From: CAYUCJ01 sp049282265
GTDB lineage: Bacteria > Desulfobacterota > DSM-4660 > Desulfatiglandales > Desulfatiglandaceae
Length of the DNA: 55,685 nucleotides
NCBI GenBank assembly: GCA_049282265.1
Contig: JBAPTR010000146.1
Span: 1-55,685, forward strand
Reading direction: 5' to 3'
Below are positions 6,980 to 15,501 of the stretch, in pieces; positions within the stretch are counted from its first letter, which is position 1; every line of letters starts with the position of its first letter. The notes under the pieces were generated by a model. That model saw nothing but the letters and a program-made list of their open reading frames with translations, did no database searches and had not been told where the DNA came from. Position numbers and translations under genes: made by a program.

Positions 6980-8530
6980 GTGCATACGCAGGTATTGATT
7001 ATCGGCGGCGGAGCAACCGGCACAGGGCTTGCCAGGGATCTCGCCCTCCGTGGTGTCCATTGCACGCTCGTGGAAAAAAGTCATCTGAACGCCGGCGCGT
7101 CCGGAAGAAATCATGGACTTCTTCATAGTGGTGCCCGGTACGTTGGCACGGATCCCATTGCTGCTAAGCAGTGCCATGAAGAAAATCTCCTCCTCAAGAA
7201 GATTATCCCCCGGGTTATCGAAGATACCAACGGGCTGTTTGTCGCAATCGAGGGCGACGATGAACAGTATATTGCCGATTTTCCAAACTTATGTAAAAAA
7301 TGCGGTATTCCGGTTCAGGCCGTCGATGTAGATGAAGCCAGGGAACTTGAACCAAGCTTGTCTGCCAAATTGATTGCCGCTTACAGGGTAGATGATGGAG
7401 CGATTGATCCCTTTGCACTTTGCAGGGAAAATATTGCTCAGGCCGAAAGTTTTGGCAGCAGCCTGTTGCTTCACACGGAGGTCATCGGATTCAAGAAGCA
7501 GGGAAATCAGATCACCGAGACGCTGCTGAGAGACAGGGTGACGGGAACGGAATCTGCTATCGAGGCCGACACCGTGGTGAATGCAGCCGGAGCATGGGTG
7601 GGCCATATTGCAGCAATGGCGGGGATAGCCATTCACATGTTGTATTCTAAGGGCACCCTTCTTGTCACTGGGCACAGATTTACAAGGCATGTCATCAACC
7701 GTCTCCGACCTCCCCATGACGGAGATATCCTGGTTCCTGGAGGCTCTGTTTCCATACTTGGGACAACATCCATACGCGTGGACTCTCCGGATGTTACTCT
7801 CCCATCCTTTCCTGAGATAGACCTCTTGGTGAATGAAGGAGCCGCGATGCTCCCTGTCTTGAAAAATACCCGCTTTGTCCGTGCCTATGCCGGAGTCAGA
7901 CCCTTGCTGGATTTCGAAAACGGGTTCGATGACCGGTCCGTAAGCAGGGGTTTTTCTCTCTTGGATCATTCCAATGATGGGCTGGAAAATTTCTTGAGCA
8001 TTCCCGGAGGAAAACTCACCACCTACAGATTTATGGCTGAAAAAACAGCTGATGTGGTCTGCGATAGGCTTGGTGTGAAGAAACCGTCTGTGACCGCGGT
8101 GGAGCCTGTTCCGTCCACAGGAATGGGAAGATGGAGTGAGCCTGGTGCGGCTGCACGGGTCTGGATAGAACAGAAGGATCCGGACGATCCCGTGCTTTGT
8201 GAATGCGAAATTGTTCCTCAAAGCCTCATCAGGGGCGTGATATCATCCATCACGAAGAAAAATATGAAACCAAGCCTTCTGGCGATCGGGGAGGTCACCA
8301 GGGTGGGCAAGGGAGTCTGCCAGGGTACGTTCTGCGGAGCGAGGATTACCGCAGCGATGCATAGCAACGGAGACCTTTGTGGGGATGATGGCCTGGGTGA
8401 TTTGAAAGATTTTCTGCGGGAACGCTGGAGAGGTGAACGTCCTGCCCTCTGGGACGGACAACTGATTCAGGCTGAACTCAAAGAGGCCTTTTATTGCGGC
8501 CTTGCCGGACTTGAGCTAAGGGATGAATAG
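6980..8530 (+). CDS. glpA: Anaerobic glycerol-3-phosphate dehydrogenase, subunit A
   Basis: A flavoprotein of 516 residues that oxidises glycerol-3-phosphate to dihydroxyacetone phosphate and passes electrons to menaquinone through GlpB/GlpC at the membrane. The N-terminal FAD motif IIGGGATGTGLARD is followed by GASGRNHGLLHSGARY, typical of the DAO fold in this family. The C-terminal BFD-like [2Fe-2S] domain has its cysteines in CECE and GVCQGTFCGAR. A GTG start at 6980 is chosen because GGGAAGGGA lies 8 bases upstream; an in-frame TTG at 6959 is the alternative. Length is a little below E. coli GlpA (542). glpB follows after 17 bases, but no glpC gene follows. Confidence 0.9.
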   Translation: MHTQVLIIGGGATGTGLARDLALRGVHCTLVEKSHLNAGASGRNHGLLHSGARYVGTDPIAAKQCHEENLLLKKIIPRVIEDTNGLFVAIEGDDEQYIADFPNLCKKCGIPVQAVDVDEARELEPSLSAKLIAAYRVDDGAIDPFALCRENIAQAESFGSSLLLHTEVIGFKKQGNQITETLLRDRVTGTESAIEADTVVNAAGAWVGHIAAMAGIAIHMLYSKGTLLVTGHRFTRHVINRLRPPHDGDILVPGGSVSILGTTSIRVDSPDVTLPSFPEIDLLVNEGAAMLPVLKNTRFVRAYAGVRPLLDFENGFDDRSVSRGFSLLDHSNDGLENFLSIPGGKLTTYRFMAEKTADVVCDRLGVKKPSVTAVEPVPSTGMGRWSEPGAAARVWIEQKDPDDPVLCECEIVPQSLIRGVISSITKKNMKPSLLAIGEVTRVGKGVCQGTFCGARITAAMHSNGDLCGDDGLGDLKDFLRERWRGERPALWDGQLIQAELKEAFYCGLAGLELRDE

Positions 8531-8547
8531 ATAAAAGGAAACTTGCA

Positions 8548-9828
8548 GTGCCGTATTCTGATACCATAGAATGTGATCTGACCGTAATCGGAAGAGGGAT
8601 GGCAGGCATGGCTGCGGCCCTTTTTGCCGCAGAAAAAGGTATCTCCACCGTGCAGGTGGGCACGAACGGCGGGATCATATTTGCCAGCGGTCTGTTTGAT
8701 TTGTTCTCAGTTCATCCTGTGAATGAAAAGAACATCTGGAAAGATCCCTGGATGGGGATCGAGGCCTTGATACGGGATATCCCAGGGCATCCTTACTCCC
8801 GTTTAACAAAAGAAGAAATCCAATTGGCTTTTGAGGAGATGCTGGGTTTTCTCAATGTTGAGGGGCTGCACTATTGCCGGGCCGAGGAAGGCAACTCAGA
8901 AGTCATAACGCCCCTTGGAACGACAAAACACACCTATTGTGTCCCACAGGGTATGTGGAATGGTGTCCTGGCATTGAAAGAAAAAAAACCATGCCTTCTT
9001 GTGGATTTTCCGGGCATGAATGGATTCAGCGCTCTTCAGCTTGCTGAAAACTTGAAGGAAGCATGGCGCGACCTGAGATCTGCGAGAATCCCTTTCCCCG
9101 AAGGGAAAGGTCAAGGGACAATGGTGGTGGGGGATGTCATGGCACGGGGCCTGGAGTTACCCGAAAAGCGAGAGAAGCTTGCCGGCATGATTCTTCCTTA
9201 CGTCAAAGAGGCGCAGCACGTCGGACTGCCCGCAGTCCTCGGTATGAGCCATCATAATGAAGTTATTCAAGAGTTGGGGGCAAGGCTAGGCGTGCCCGTT
9301 TTTGAAATCCCCACTTTTTCTCTTTCCATCCCCGGATTGCGTCTCATGGAAACATTCACCAATGCACTCTCCAAACGGGGAGTCAGGCAATTCGAACAAG
9401 AGCGGGTTTTGGTTGCTGAGCGTAGACCTGACGGGCGTTTTGCACTGGGTATCGGGAACAAGAAACTTCAAACCAGAGTGGTCAGCAAGGGGATCATCCT
9501 GGCGAGCGGCAGGTTTTGGGGAAAGGGGCTTTATGCGTTCAGAAACAGAATCAAAGAGACTGTTTTTGACTTGCCGGTAAGCCAGCCTGCTGAAAGATCT
9601 GAGTGGCATCGGAAAGATTTTTTTGATTTACGGGGACACCCTGTGAATCAGGCGGGACTGGAAACGGATGATTCCTACCGTCCGCTCGGCGATTCAGGAA
9701 AACCTGCCTTTGATAACTTGTTCGCTGCGGGCTCCATCCTGGCGCATCAGGACTGGATGCGTATGAAATGCGGCTCCGGCCTCGCCATTGCTACGGCATA
9801 CGGGGCTGTCAATGGATTCTCGAATTAG
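8548..9828 (+). CDS. glpB: Anaerobic glycerol-3-phosphate dehydrogenase, subunit B
   Basis: A 426-residue flavoprotein subunit. The start motif LTVIGRGMAGMAAALFAAEKG is the FAD-binding helix with GxGxxG, followed by NGGIIFASGLFDLFS, a recognisable GlpB block. The C-terminal segment FAAGSILAHQDWMRMKCGSG closes the FAD domain. GlpB normally links GlpA to the iron-sulfur membrane anchor GlpC; that third gene is absent after the stop, where only remnants are seen, so electrons must reach quinone through a protein encoded elsewhere. It starts at GTG with AAGGA 9 bases upstream. Confidence 0.85.
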   Translation: MPYSDTIECDLTVIGRGMAGMAAALFAAEKGISTVQVGTNGGIIFASGLFDLFSVHPVNEKNIWKDPWMGIEALIRDIPGHPYSRLTKEEIQLAFEEMLGFLNVEGLHYCRAEEGNSEVITPLGTTKHTYCVPQGMWNGVLALKEKKPCLLVDFPGMNGFSALQLAENLKEAWRDLRSARIPFPEGKGQGTMVVGDVMARGLELPEKREKLAGMILPYVKEAQHVGLPAVLGMSHHNEVIQELGARLGVPVFEIPTFSLSIPGLRLMETFTNALSKRGVRQFEQERVLVAERRPDGRFALGIGNKKLQTRVVSKGIILASGRFWGKGLYAFRNRIKETVFDLPVSQPAERSEWHRKDFFDLRGHPVNQAGLETDDSYRPLGDSGKPAFDNLFAAGSILAHQDWMRMKCGSGLAIATAYGAVNGFSN

Positions 9829-9881
9829 GGCATGCCGTGAGACCTGATTGTTTTTTTGCTCCTGTGTCAGGTATAGGATAA

Positions 9882-10097
9882 ATTAGAGCCATAAGGCGAA
9901 GTCTCAATGTGAGTCTTGAATTCAAGACGAGATCAAGCAATATCCTCCTGGGTCGTACCCTGGCAGGAAAAATCTCCCTTCTTCGATTGATGGCAGGACT
10001 GGACCGGCCGAAGCTCGCAAACGAAAAGCCGCAGGGCAAGACCATGCCCTACGACCGGATCATGAAGGAAATGCTGAACGGAAAACTCCCGCTGTAA
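9882..10097 (+). pseudogene. Remnant of a glycerol-type ABC transporter ATPase
   Basis: An open stretch of 71 codons without a credible start. Its middle reads NILLGRTLAGKISLLRLMAG followed by LDRP, which closely resembles the Walker A region of sugar/glycerol ABC ATPases (usual form LLGPTLSGKTSLMRLMAGLDRP). Here the Walker A lysine is kept but the next Thr is Ile, and everything after LDRP is lost. The rest is an unrelated tail ending in MKEMLNGKLPL, possibly from another deleted subunit. It lies just after glpB, where a glycerol importer would be expected, so decay of a glpSTPQV-like transporter is the likely history. Confidence 0.6.
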
Positions 10098-10140
10098 ATT
10101 CGCTATTGCAAAAGGTAGCTGTTTGTGGGGGTTTGAGAGT

Positions 10141-10178
10141 GGGAGTTAAAGTGTAGAGACTTTAACCCCTCTTTTTTT
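10141..10178 (+). terminator. Rho-independent terminator downstream of glpAB remnant region
   Basis: The stem GTTAAAG/CTTTAAC is extended by GGG/CCC with a bulged A, has an 8-base loop and is followed by TCTTTTTTT. It separates the glpAB unit from the ABC-menA cassette. Confidence 0.85.
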
Positions 10179-10227
10179 GTTGATCCGGTCGGCGTGTTAC
10201 TATAAATTCTGTGTAACGTAAGGACGT

Positions 10228-10280
10228 ATGAGTTTCTTGATCTTGGACCAGGGAACGACAAAAAACCGGTTCATTGTCCG
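10228..10280 (+). pseudogene. Short fragment resembling the 5' end of glpK
   Basis: The 31 bases at about 10243-10273 match 27 of the bases at 13921-13951 in glpK, including 16 in a row (tggaccagggaacgac) and ccggttcat at the same spacing. Both are in frame and encode LDQGTT-x-x-RFI, the phosphate-binding start of glycerol kinases. The small frame beginning at 10228 stops after 27 codons. It looks like a relict or partial duplication of glpK on the far side of the inserted ABC-menA cassette. Confidence 0.5.
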
Positions 10281-10362
10281 CCCACTTTTAACAGGCCCTT
10301 GTGGTACCTGAAAAGGGTGTCGAAAGTCTGACACGTTTTGAATTGTAGTTTTGAGGTTGCTC

Positions 10363-11337
10363 ATGCATATAATTTTTTCTTTTAAACGGCAGCTGCTGAT
10401 CGATCTGCTTGCGGTCTTTATTCTAATTGCCTGTATTCCGTGCCTGGCCCTTTCGCAAGACACAACTGGACATTTGCTGAAGATCGGTCTTTTGCCGGTG
10501 CCGGACTCCATGCCTTTTTTTGTGGCGGAATCACTGGGCCTTTTTGAGGCGGAAAAAATCAAGGTCAAGGCCATACCCGTAGGCAGTGCCCTGGATCGGG
10601 ATCAGCTGATGCAGGCCGGGAAAATTGACGCCATGCTCAATGAAATGGCCACAACGGCCATGTTCAACCGGAAGAAAATCAAGCTCAAGGTCTTGTGCAT
10701 GGCTAGGGCGTCCAGACCCGGCACACCGCTGTTTCGTATTCTGGCTGCACCGGGAAGCGGACTCAAGTCCGTGGCGGACCTTGCCAATGTTCCCATTGCC
10801 GTATCGATGAATACGATTATTGAATACATTACGGATCGTTTATTGACGAAAGAGGGATTGGATCGCGGCCGGATCGTCAAGAAATCAATTCCGTCTATTC
10901 CTGAACGCTATCAGCTGTTGATGCAGGGACGGATAAGGGCCGCGACCCTGCCAGATCCCCTGGCCCAGAGTGCCCTGGCTGCAGGGGCCGTCAACATTAT
11001 CGATGATGCGGCCCATCCCCGTTACAGCACCACCGTGCTGAGTTTCAGCACGGATGCCATCAATACCGACCCTGAAACCGTCCGCGGTTTTTTAAAGGCC
11101 TGGAATCTTGCTGCGGCCGGAATCAATGCCGACCCGGATGCCTTCCGACCCATACTGCTGAACAAAATCCGGGTACCTGAAAATATCCGGTCGACCTATG
11201 TGATCCCGCCTTTTTCATGCAATGCCATTCCAAATGCCCACCAGTGGATGGATATGATGCAGTGGCTGGTTAAAAAAGGCCTGCTTGATCACCCCCTTGC
11301 CTATGAAGATTCGGTTACGGATCGGTTTCTTCCGTGA
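10363..11337 (+). CDS. ABC importer periplasmic substrate-binding protein, NMT1/TauA-like
   Basis: A protein of 324 residues with a signal sequence (basic start, then LLAVFILIACIPCLALS) and a mature part opening with LLKIGLLPVPDSMPFFVAESLGLFEAE. That opening is typical of the NMT1/THI5/SsuA-type binding proteins for aromatic, sulfonate or pyrimidine ligands. The cysteine before the cleavage region makes a lipoprotein possible but not sure. GAGG lies 6 bases before the ATG at 10363. The gene heads a four-gene + strand cassette (ATPase, permease, prenyltransferase). The ligand is not identifiable from sequence; the neighbour menA suggests a quinone precursor, which is inference. Confidence 0.8.
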   Translation: MHIIFSFKRQLLIDLLAVFILIACIPCLALSQDTTGHLLKIGLLPVPDSMPFFVAESLGLFEAEKIKVKAIPVGSALDRDQLMQAGKIDAMLNEMATTAMFNRKKIKLKVLCMARASRPGTPLFRILAAPGSGLKSVADLANVPIAVSMNTIIEYITDRLLTKEGLDRGRIVKKSIPSIPERYQLLMQGRIRAATLPDPLAQSALAAGAVNIIDDAAHPRYSTTVLSFSTDAINTDPETVRGFLKAWNLAAAGINADPDAFRPILLNKIRVPENIRSTYVIPPFSCNAIPNAHQWMDMMQWLVKKGLLDHPLAYEDSVTDRFLP

Positions 11338-11418
11338 CGGGTTTCAGAAATTGATGAATTCTAGGAAAGAGGGCAGGGAACGCTTTTGCACAACCGAACC
11401 CGTGAATGGTTATAATCG

Positions 11419-12198
11419 ATGATCGAGGTAAATGATCTGACATTTGCCTATGGGAACGATCCGCCCATATTCAAAGCATTCAACCTGAAAATCTCTCCCG
11501 GAGAAGCCTGGGCCGTTATCGGACCGTCCGGCTGCGGCAAGACCACCTTTTTATACCTTCTGGCCGGCCTGCAGGTGCCCGATTCCGGTGAAATCCGCAT
11601 TGCCGGGGTTCCGGTGGTGCGACCCAGACCCGGGACCGGCCTTGTCTTGCAGGATCACGGGCTGCTGCCATGGGCCACAGTATATGACAATGTTTACCTG
11701 GGGATAAAAATCCGGCGGTTTTACGGACCCGACGGCCGTCATGCCCCGCCGGACATACCGGCGGATAAGACCAGGGCGGAGCAGCAGGTATCCTTCTGGC
11801 TCCGGCGCTTGGGCATCGACGCACTGGTTAAGAAATATCCACTTCAGCTTTCCAGGGGCCAGCGCCAGCGCGCCGCCATCGCGCGAACCCTGGTCCTAGG
11901 ACCGGATCTGTTGCTGCTGGACGAGCCTTTTTCAGCCCTGGATGCACCGACCCGGGACGATCTTCAGACCACAATCGGCGAATTTAACCGGGATTCCGGG
12001 TTGACGACGATCATCGTGACCCATGATATAGAAGAGGCCGTGACCATGGGGCAAAAGATTCTGGTTCTGGACGGAACTGCCAATGCAAAACCGCGAGTCA
12101 TCGAAAATCCACCTTTCGGTAACGGGATGCGTCGGGACACCAACAAGTTCCATGCCCGCTGTGCCTTGTTGCGGAAAATACTGGAAGATTTGACATGA
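11419..12198 (+). CDS. ABC importer ATP-binding protein, nitrate/sulfonate/taurine class
   Basis: A 259-residue ATPase. Walker A GPSGCGKTT is at residues 35-43, the signature LSRGQ at 144-148 (a change from LSGGQ), Walker B LLLLDEP at 164-170, followed by the D-loop SALD and the switch His in VTHDIEEA. It energises uptake with the permease encoded next. The stop overlaps the permease start in ATGA, so the two are translationally coupled. The ATG has a weak ribosome binding site. An insertion of about 25 residues rich in Pro and charged residues lies before the signature. Confidence 0.88.
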   Translation: MIEVNDLTFAYGNDPPIFKAFNLKISPGEAWAVIGPSGCGKTTFLYLLAGLQVPDSGEIRIAGVPVVRPRPGTGLVLQDHGLLPWATVYDNVYLGIKIRRFYGPDGRHAPPDIPADKTRAEQQVSFWLRRLGIDALVKKYPLQLSRGQRQRAAIARTLVLGPDLLLLDEPFSALDAPTRDDLQTTIGEFNRDSGLTTIIVTHDIEEAVTMGQKILVLDGTANAKPRVIENPPFGNGMRRDTNKFHARCALLRKILEDLT

Positions 12199-12950
12199 AA
12201 CGCGATATAACCCTGGCATCTGCTGCCATCGGATTTGTAATGCTTCTGGCCCTGTGGCAATTGCTCACCTGGATCGTCCGTGATGCCATCATGCCGTCGC
12301 CTTTTGAGGTGATTCCCGTTTTTTTCCGGATGATGCCCGGAGAGTTGGGACTGCATACCCTGGCCAGTGCAGCCCGCATACTCACGGCCATCGGTCTGGC
12401 GGTTATTACTGCCGTACCGATCGGCCTGGGCCTGGGCCTTGCGCCGAGGCTGGATAGTGTGGTCGCTCCACTTATTGCAATTGTCTATCCCATCCCGAAG
12501 ATTGTTTTTTTGCCGGTCATCTATGTGCTGTTGGGTATTACCGATATTTCCAAAATATTTCTCATCGCCCTGATTGTTTTCTTCCAGATCTTGGTGGTTG
12601 TAAGAGACCAGGCCACCAATCTGCAACCGGAACTGATCCTGTCGGTGCGGTCCATCGGTGCCGGCCGGCGTGCACTTTTCCGCTATGTTTATCTCCCGGC
12701 GACCGTACCTGCCGTTTTAACGGCCCTGCGGGTATCGGTGGGAACCGCAATTGCCGTGTTGTTTATTGCCGAGCAGTCGTTGACCACCTATGGTCTGGGA
12801 TACTATATCGTGGTGGAAACCTACCAGGTGCTGCGCTATACCGAGATGTATACCGGAATTATGGCCATGGGATTTCTGGGTGTCATACTCTATTTTGCCA
12901 TTCACGCGCTTGAGTTGCGCGTAAACCGGCACCTGTATACGGAAAAATGA
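12195..12950 (+). CDS. ABC importer permease, SsuC/TauC family
   Basis: A 251-residue inner membrane protein with about six hydrophobic segments. The EAA-type loop that docks the ATPase reads SVRSIGAGRRALFRYVYLPA, with the conserved Gly and the LP pair. The N-terminus (LLALWQLLTWIV-x-MPSPFEV) is typical for nitrate/sulfonate/bicarbonate-type permeases. It overlaps the ATPase gene by 4 bases and is followed 6 bases later by the menA start. Confidence 0.88.
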   Translation: MKRDITLASAAIGFVMLLALWQLLTWIVRDAIMPSPFEVIPVFFRMMPGELGLHTLASAARILTAIGLAVITAVPIGLGLGLAPRLDSVVAPLIAIVYPIPKIVFLPVIYVLLGITDISKIFLIALIVFFQILVVVRDQATNLQPELILSVRSIGAGRRALFRYVYLPATVPAVLTALRVSVGTAIAVLFIAEQSLTTYGLGYYIVVETYQVLRYTEMYTGIMAMGFLGVILYFAIHALELRVNRHLYTEK

Positions 12951-12956
12951 GCGATT

Positions 12957-13856
12957 ATGACGGATTGTAGATCAATGTCTTATTCCAGGGCCTGGTGCAT
13001 GGCCATCCGGCCGAAAACCCTGCCGGTGGCCGTGGCACCGGTGATCACCGGGACCGCCGCCGCCGCCGCCGACCATGTCCATGCTTTCCTGCCGGCAGCC
13101 GCGGCCCTGATCGGTGCCCTTTTGCTGCAGATCGGCGTGAATCTGGCCAATGATTATTTTGATTTCAAACACGGGATTGATTCGGCCGAGCGCATAGGGC
13201 CCGTCCGGGTCACCCAGAGCGGTCTGATTGCATCGGGCAGTGTCCTGAAGGGCATACTGGTGATCTTTTCCCTGGCCACCCTGGTGGGGATCTATCTGGT
13301 CCATATCGGTGGGATCCCCATCCTTGCAGTGGGAATCTTGTCCATCGGTTCGGCCCTGGCCTACAGCGGCGGCCCCTATCCCCTGGCCTCCCACGGGCTC
13401 GGGGATCTGTTCGCCTTTATCTTTTTCGGGCCGATGGCGGTGTGCGGCACCTATTACGTCCAGGCCCTTTCCCTGCCTTTAACCGTCATCTACATGTCCG
13501 TCCCGGCGGGCCTGCTCATTGCCGCCATTCTTGTGGTGAACAATCTGCGGGATATCGACACAGACAAACAGGCAGGGAAGCACACACTGGCCGTGCAGAT
13601 CGGACCGTTATGGACCCGTATCGAGTATCTTCTTCTTTTGTCCGGCGCATATCTGCTGCCGGTTCTGATTCGCGCTATTCTCGGGTCTTCACAATGGATC
13701 TGGCTACCTCTTTTATCCCTACCCATGGCCATATCCGAAAGCTATAGGGTTTGGCGATACGAAGGGGCCAAATTGAATGCGGCCCTAGGGGGTACCGTCA
13801 AACTGACCCTTATCTTCAGCATCCTTTTTTCCATAGGGATTCTTATGATGCATTGA
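12957..13856 (+). CDS. menA: MenA-type 1,4-dihydroxy-2-naphthoate polyprenyltransferase
   Basis: A 299-residue UbiA-superfamily membrane protein with eight or nine hydrophobic segments. It opens with the MenA hallmark AIRPKTLPVAVAPVITGTA. The two Asp-rich Mg-prenyl-diphosphate motifs are NDYFDFKHGID (residues 65-75) and NNLRDIDTDKQAGK (195-208), both complete. The family attaches the isoprenoid tail to DHNA to give demethylmenaquinone. No other men or mqn gene is in the window. It is the last gene of the ABC cassette, only 6 bases after the permease, and 37 bases ahead of glpK. A different aromatic acceptor cannot be excluded. Confidence 0.88.
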   Translation: MTDCRSMSYSRAWCMAIRPKTLPVAVAPVITGTAAAAADHVHAFLPAAAALIGALLLQIGVNLANDYFDFKHGIDSAERIGPVRVTQSGLIASGSVLKGILVIFSLATLVGIYLVHIGGIPILAVGILSIGSALAYSGGPYPLASHGLGDLFAFIFFGPMAVCGTYYVQALSLPLTVIYMSVPAGLLIAAILVVNNLRDIDTDKQAGKHTLAVQIGPLWTRIEYLLLLSGAYLLPVLIRAILGSSQWIWLPLLSLPMAISESYRVWRYEGAKLNAALGGTVKLTLIFSILFSIGILMMH

Positions 13857-13893
13857 TTGAGAAGAAGTTTATTTTCTGTAAGGAAGATTCATC

Positions 13894-15411
13894 ATGGGTG
13901 GTTATCAATACATCGGCGCCCTGGACCAGGGAACGACCAGCAGCCGGTTCATCATTTTTGATCACAACGGTCGAATCCGGAGTGTGGATCAGAAGGAACA
14001 TGGACAGATATTTCCGCAGCCCGGGTGGGTGGAACACGATCCGATGGAAATCTGGCAAAATGTTCACGAAGTGATAGGTGGTGCACTCCGCAAGTCAGGC
14101 ATCAGCGGATCTGAACTGGCCGCTGTCGGCATCACCAACCAGCGGGAAACCACGGTTGTTTGGAACAGGCGTACCGGAAAGCCCTATTGTAATGCCATTG
14201 TCTGGCAGTGCACCCGAACGGATGAGATATGCCGGAGACTCACTGAAGATGGGGGAAAACAGAGGTTTCAAGACGTAACAGGTCTTCCTGTTGCCACCTA
14301 TTTTTCAGGACCGAAAATCAAATGGATACTAGATGAATATGAAGACGCCGGGATCCATGCCCGCAAGGGCGAGGCCCTGTTTGGTACCATGGAATCCTGG
14401 ATCATCTGGTGGTTGACAGGTGGCCCGAAGGGAGGGTCTCACGTAACGGATGTGACCAATGCCAGCCGCACCATGCTCATGGACTTGCACACCCTCCAAT
14501 GGGACGAGGATATCCTGCAAGCCTTGGATATCCCGAGGGAGATGCTCCCTGAGATCGTCCCTTCCAGCGATACGCAATCTTGGGGAACTTCTCTGAAAGA
14601 CGGCCCACTGGGAGCCATGGTTCCGGTCTGCGGGGCACTGGGAGACCAGCAGGCGGCTCTGGTGGGCCAGACCTGCTTCGATGCAGGCGAGGCAAAAAAC
14701 ACTTACGGCACCGGTTGTTTTCTCCTTTTCAACACGGGTAACCGTCCGGTTATGTCCCAACACGGATTGCTCACCACGGTCGCATACCAGTTAAGAGGTC
14801 AAAAGCCGGTTTATGCCCTCGAGGGTTCAGTAGCCATAGCCGGCGCCCTTGTCCAGTGGCTGCGAGACAACCTGGGGCTGATCAAAAAGGCCCCTGAGAT
14901 TGAACCGCTGGCCCTTTCGGTAGAGAATAACGGGGGGGCCTATATCGTTCCCGCTTTTTCCGGGCTGTTTGCCCCCTACTGGCGTCCGGATGCGCGTGGC
15001 GTCGTGGTGGGGTTGACGCGATACGTGAACAAAGGGCATATCGCGCGTGCCGCACTCGAGGCATGTGCCTATCAGACAAGGGACATTGTTGAGGCAATGA
15101 ACAATGATTTCAGCGCCGGACTCTCCAAACTGAAAGTGGACGGGGGCATGGTACATAACGACCTGCTCATGCAATTCCAGACAGACATCCTGGGCGTTCC
15201 CGTCATCCGACCAAAGGTTGCAGAAACCACGGCGTTGGGCGCCGCCTATGCGGCAGGCCTGGCTGTAGGGTTCTGGAGAGGGCTTGACGAACTCCGTCGG
15301 AATTGGGAGGTTGACAAGACCTTTACCCCAGCCATGTCTTCGACGGAGAGGGAAGAGGGTTACAAGGGATGGAAAAAGGCAGTGGAAAGGACCTATAATT
15401 GGGTGGAATAG
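13894..15411 (+). CDS. glpK: Glycerol kinase
   Basis: A 505-residue FGGY-family kinase that phosphorylates glycerol with ATP to sn-glycerol-3-phosphate, the substrate of GlpAB. The phosphate-1 motif ALDQGTTSSR is at residues 9-18. Family blocks GITNQRETTVVWNRRTGKP, NTYGTGCFLLFNTG and VDGGMVHNDLLMQFQTDILG are intact, and length is standard. AAGGA precedes the ATG. It probably belonged to the glp operon upstream and is now separated from glpB by the remnants and the ABC-menA cassette; it might be co-transcribed with that cassette (37-bp gap). Confidence 0.95.
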   Translation: MGGYQYIGALDQGTTSSRFIIFDHNGRIRSVDQKEHGQIFPQPGWVEHDPMEIWQNVHEVIGGALRKSGISGSELAAVGITNQRETTVVWNRRTGKPYCNAIVWQCTRTDEICRRLTEDGGKQRFQDVTGLPVATYFSGPKIKWILDEYEDAGIHARKGEALFGTMESWIIWWLTGGPKGGSHVTDVTNASRTMLMDLHTLQWDEDILQALDIPREMLPEIVPSSDTQSWGTSLKDGPLGAMVPVCGALGDQQAALVGQTCFDAGEAKNTYGTGCFLLFNTGNRPVMSQHGLLTTVAYQLRGQKPVYALEGSVAIAGALVQWLRDNLGLIKKAPEIEPLALSVENNGGAYIVPAFSGLFAPYWRPDARGVVVGLTRYVNKGHIARAALEACAYQTRDIVEAMNNDFSAGLSKLKVDGGMVHNDLLMQFQTDILGVPVIRPKVAETTALGAAYAAGLAVGFWRGLDELRRNWEVDKTFTPAMSSTEREEGYKGWKKAVERTYNWVE

Positions 15412-15501
15412 TGGCGAAGTTTCTGGTAGGTAGAAATGGCGATCGAAATACTTTCGACAAAAAGACTTGAGCAAATGCGCAAATCAAGAGAAGGAACCCC
15501 T

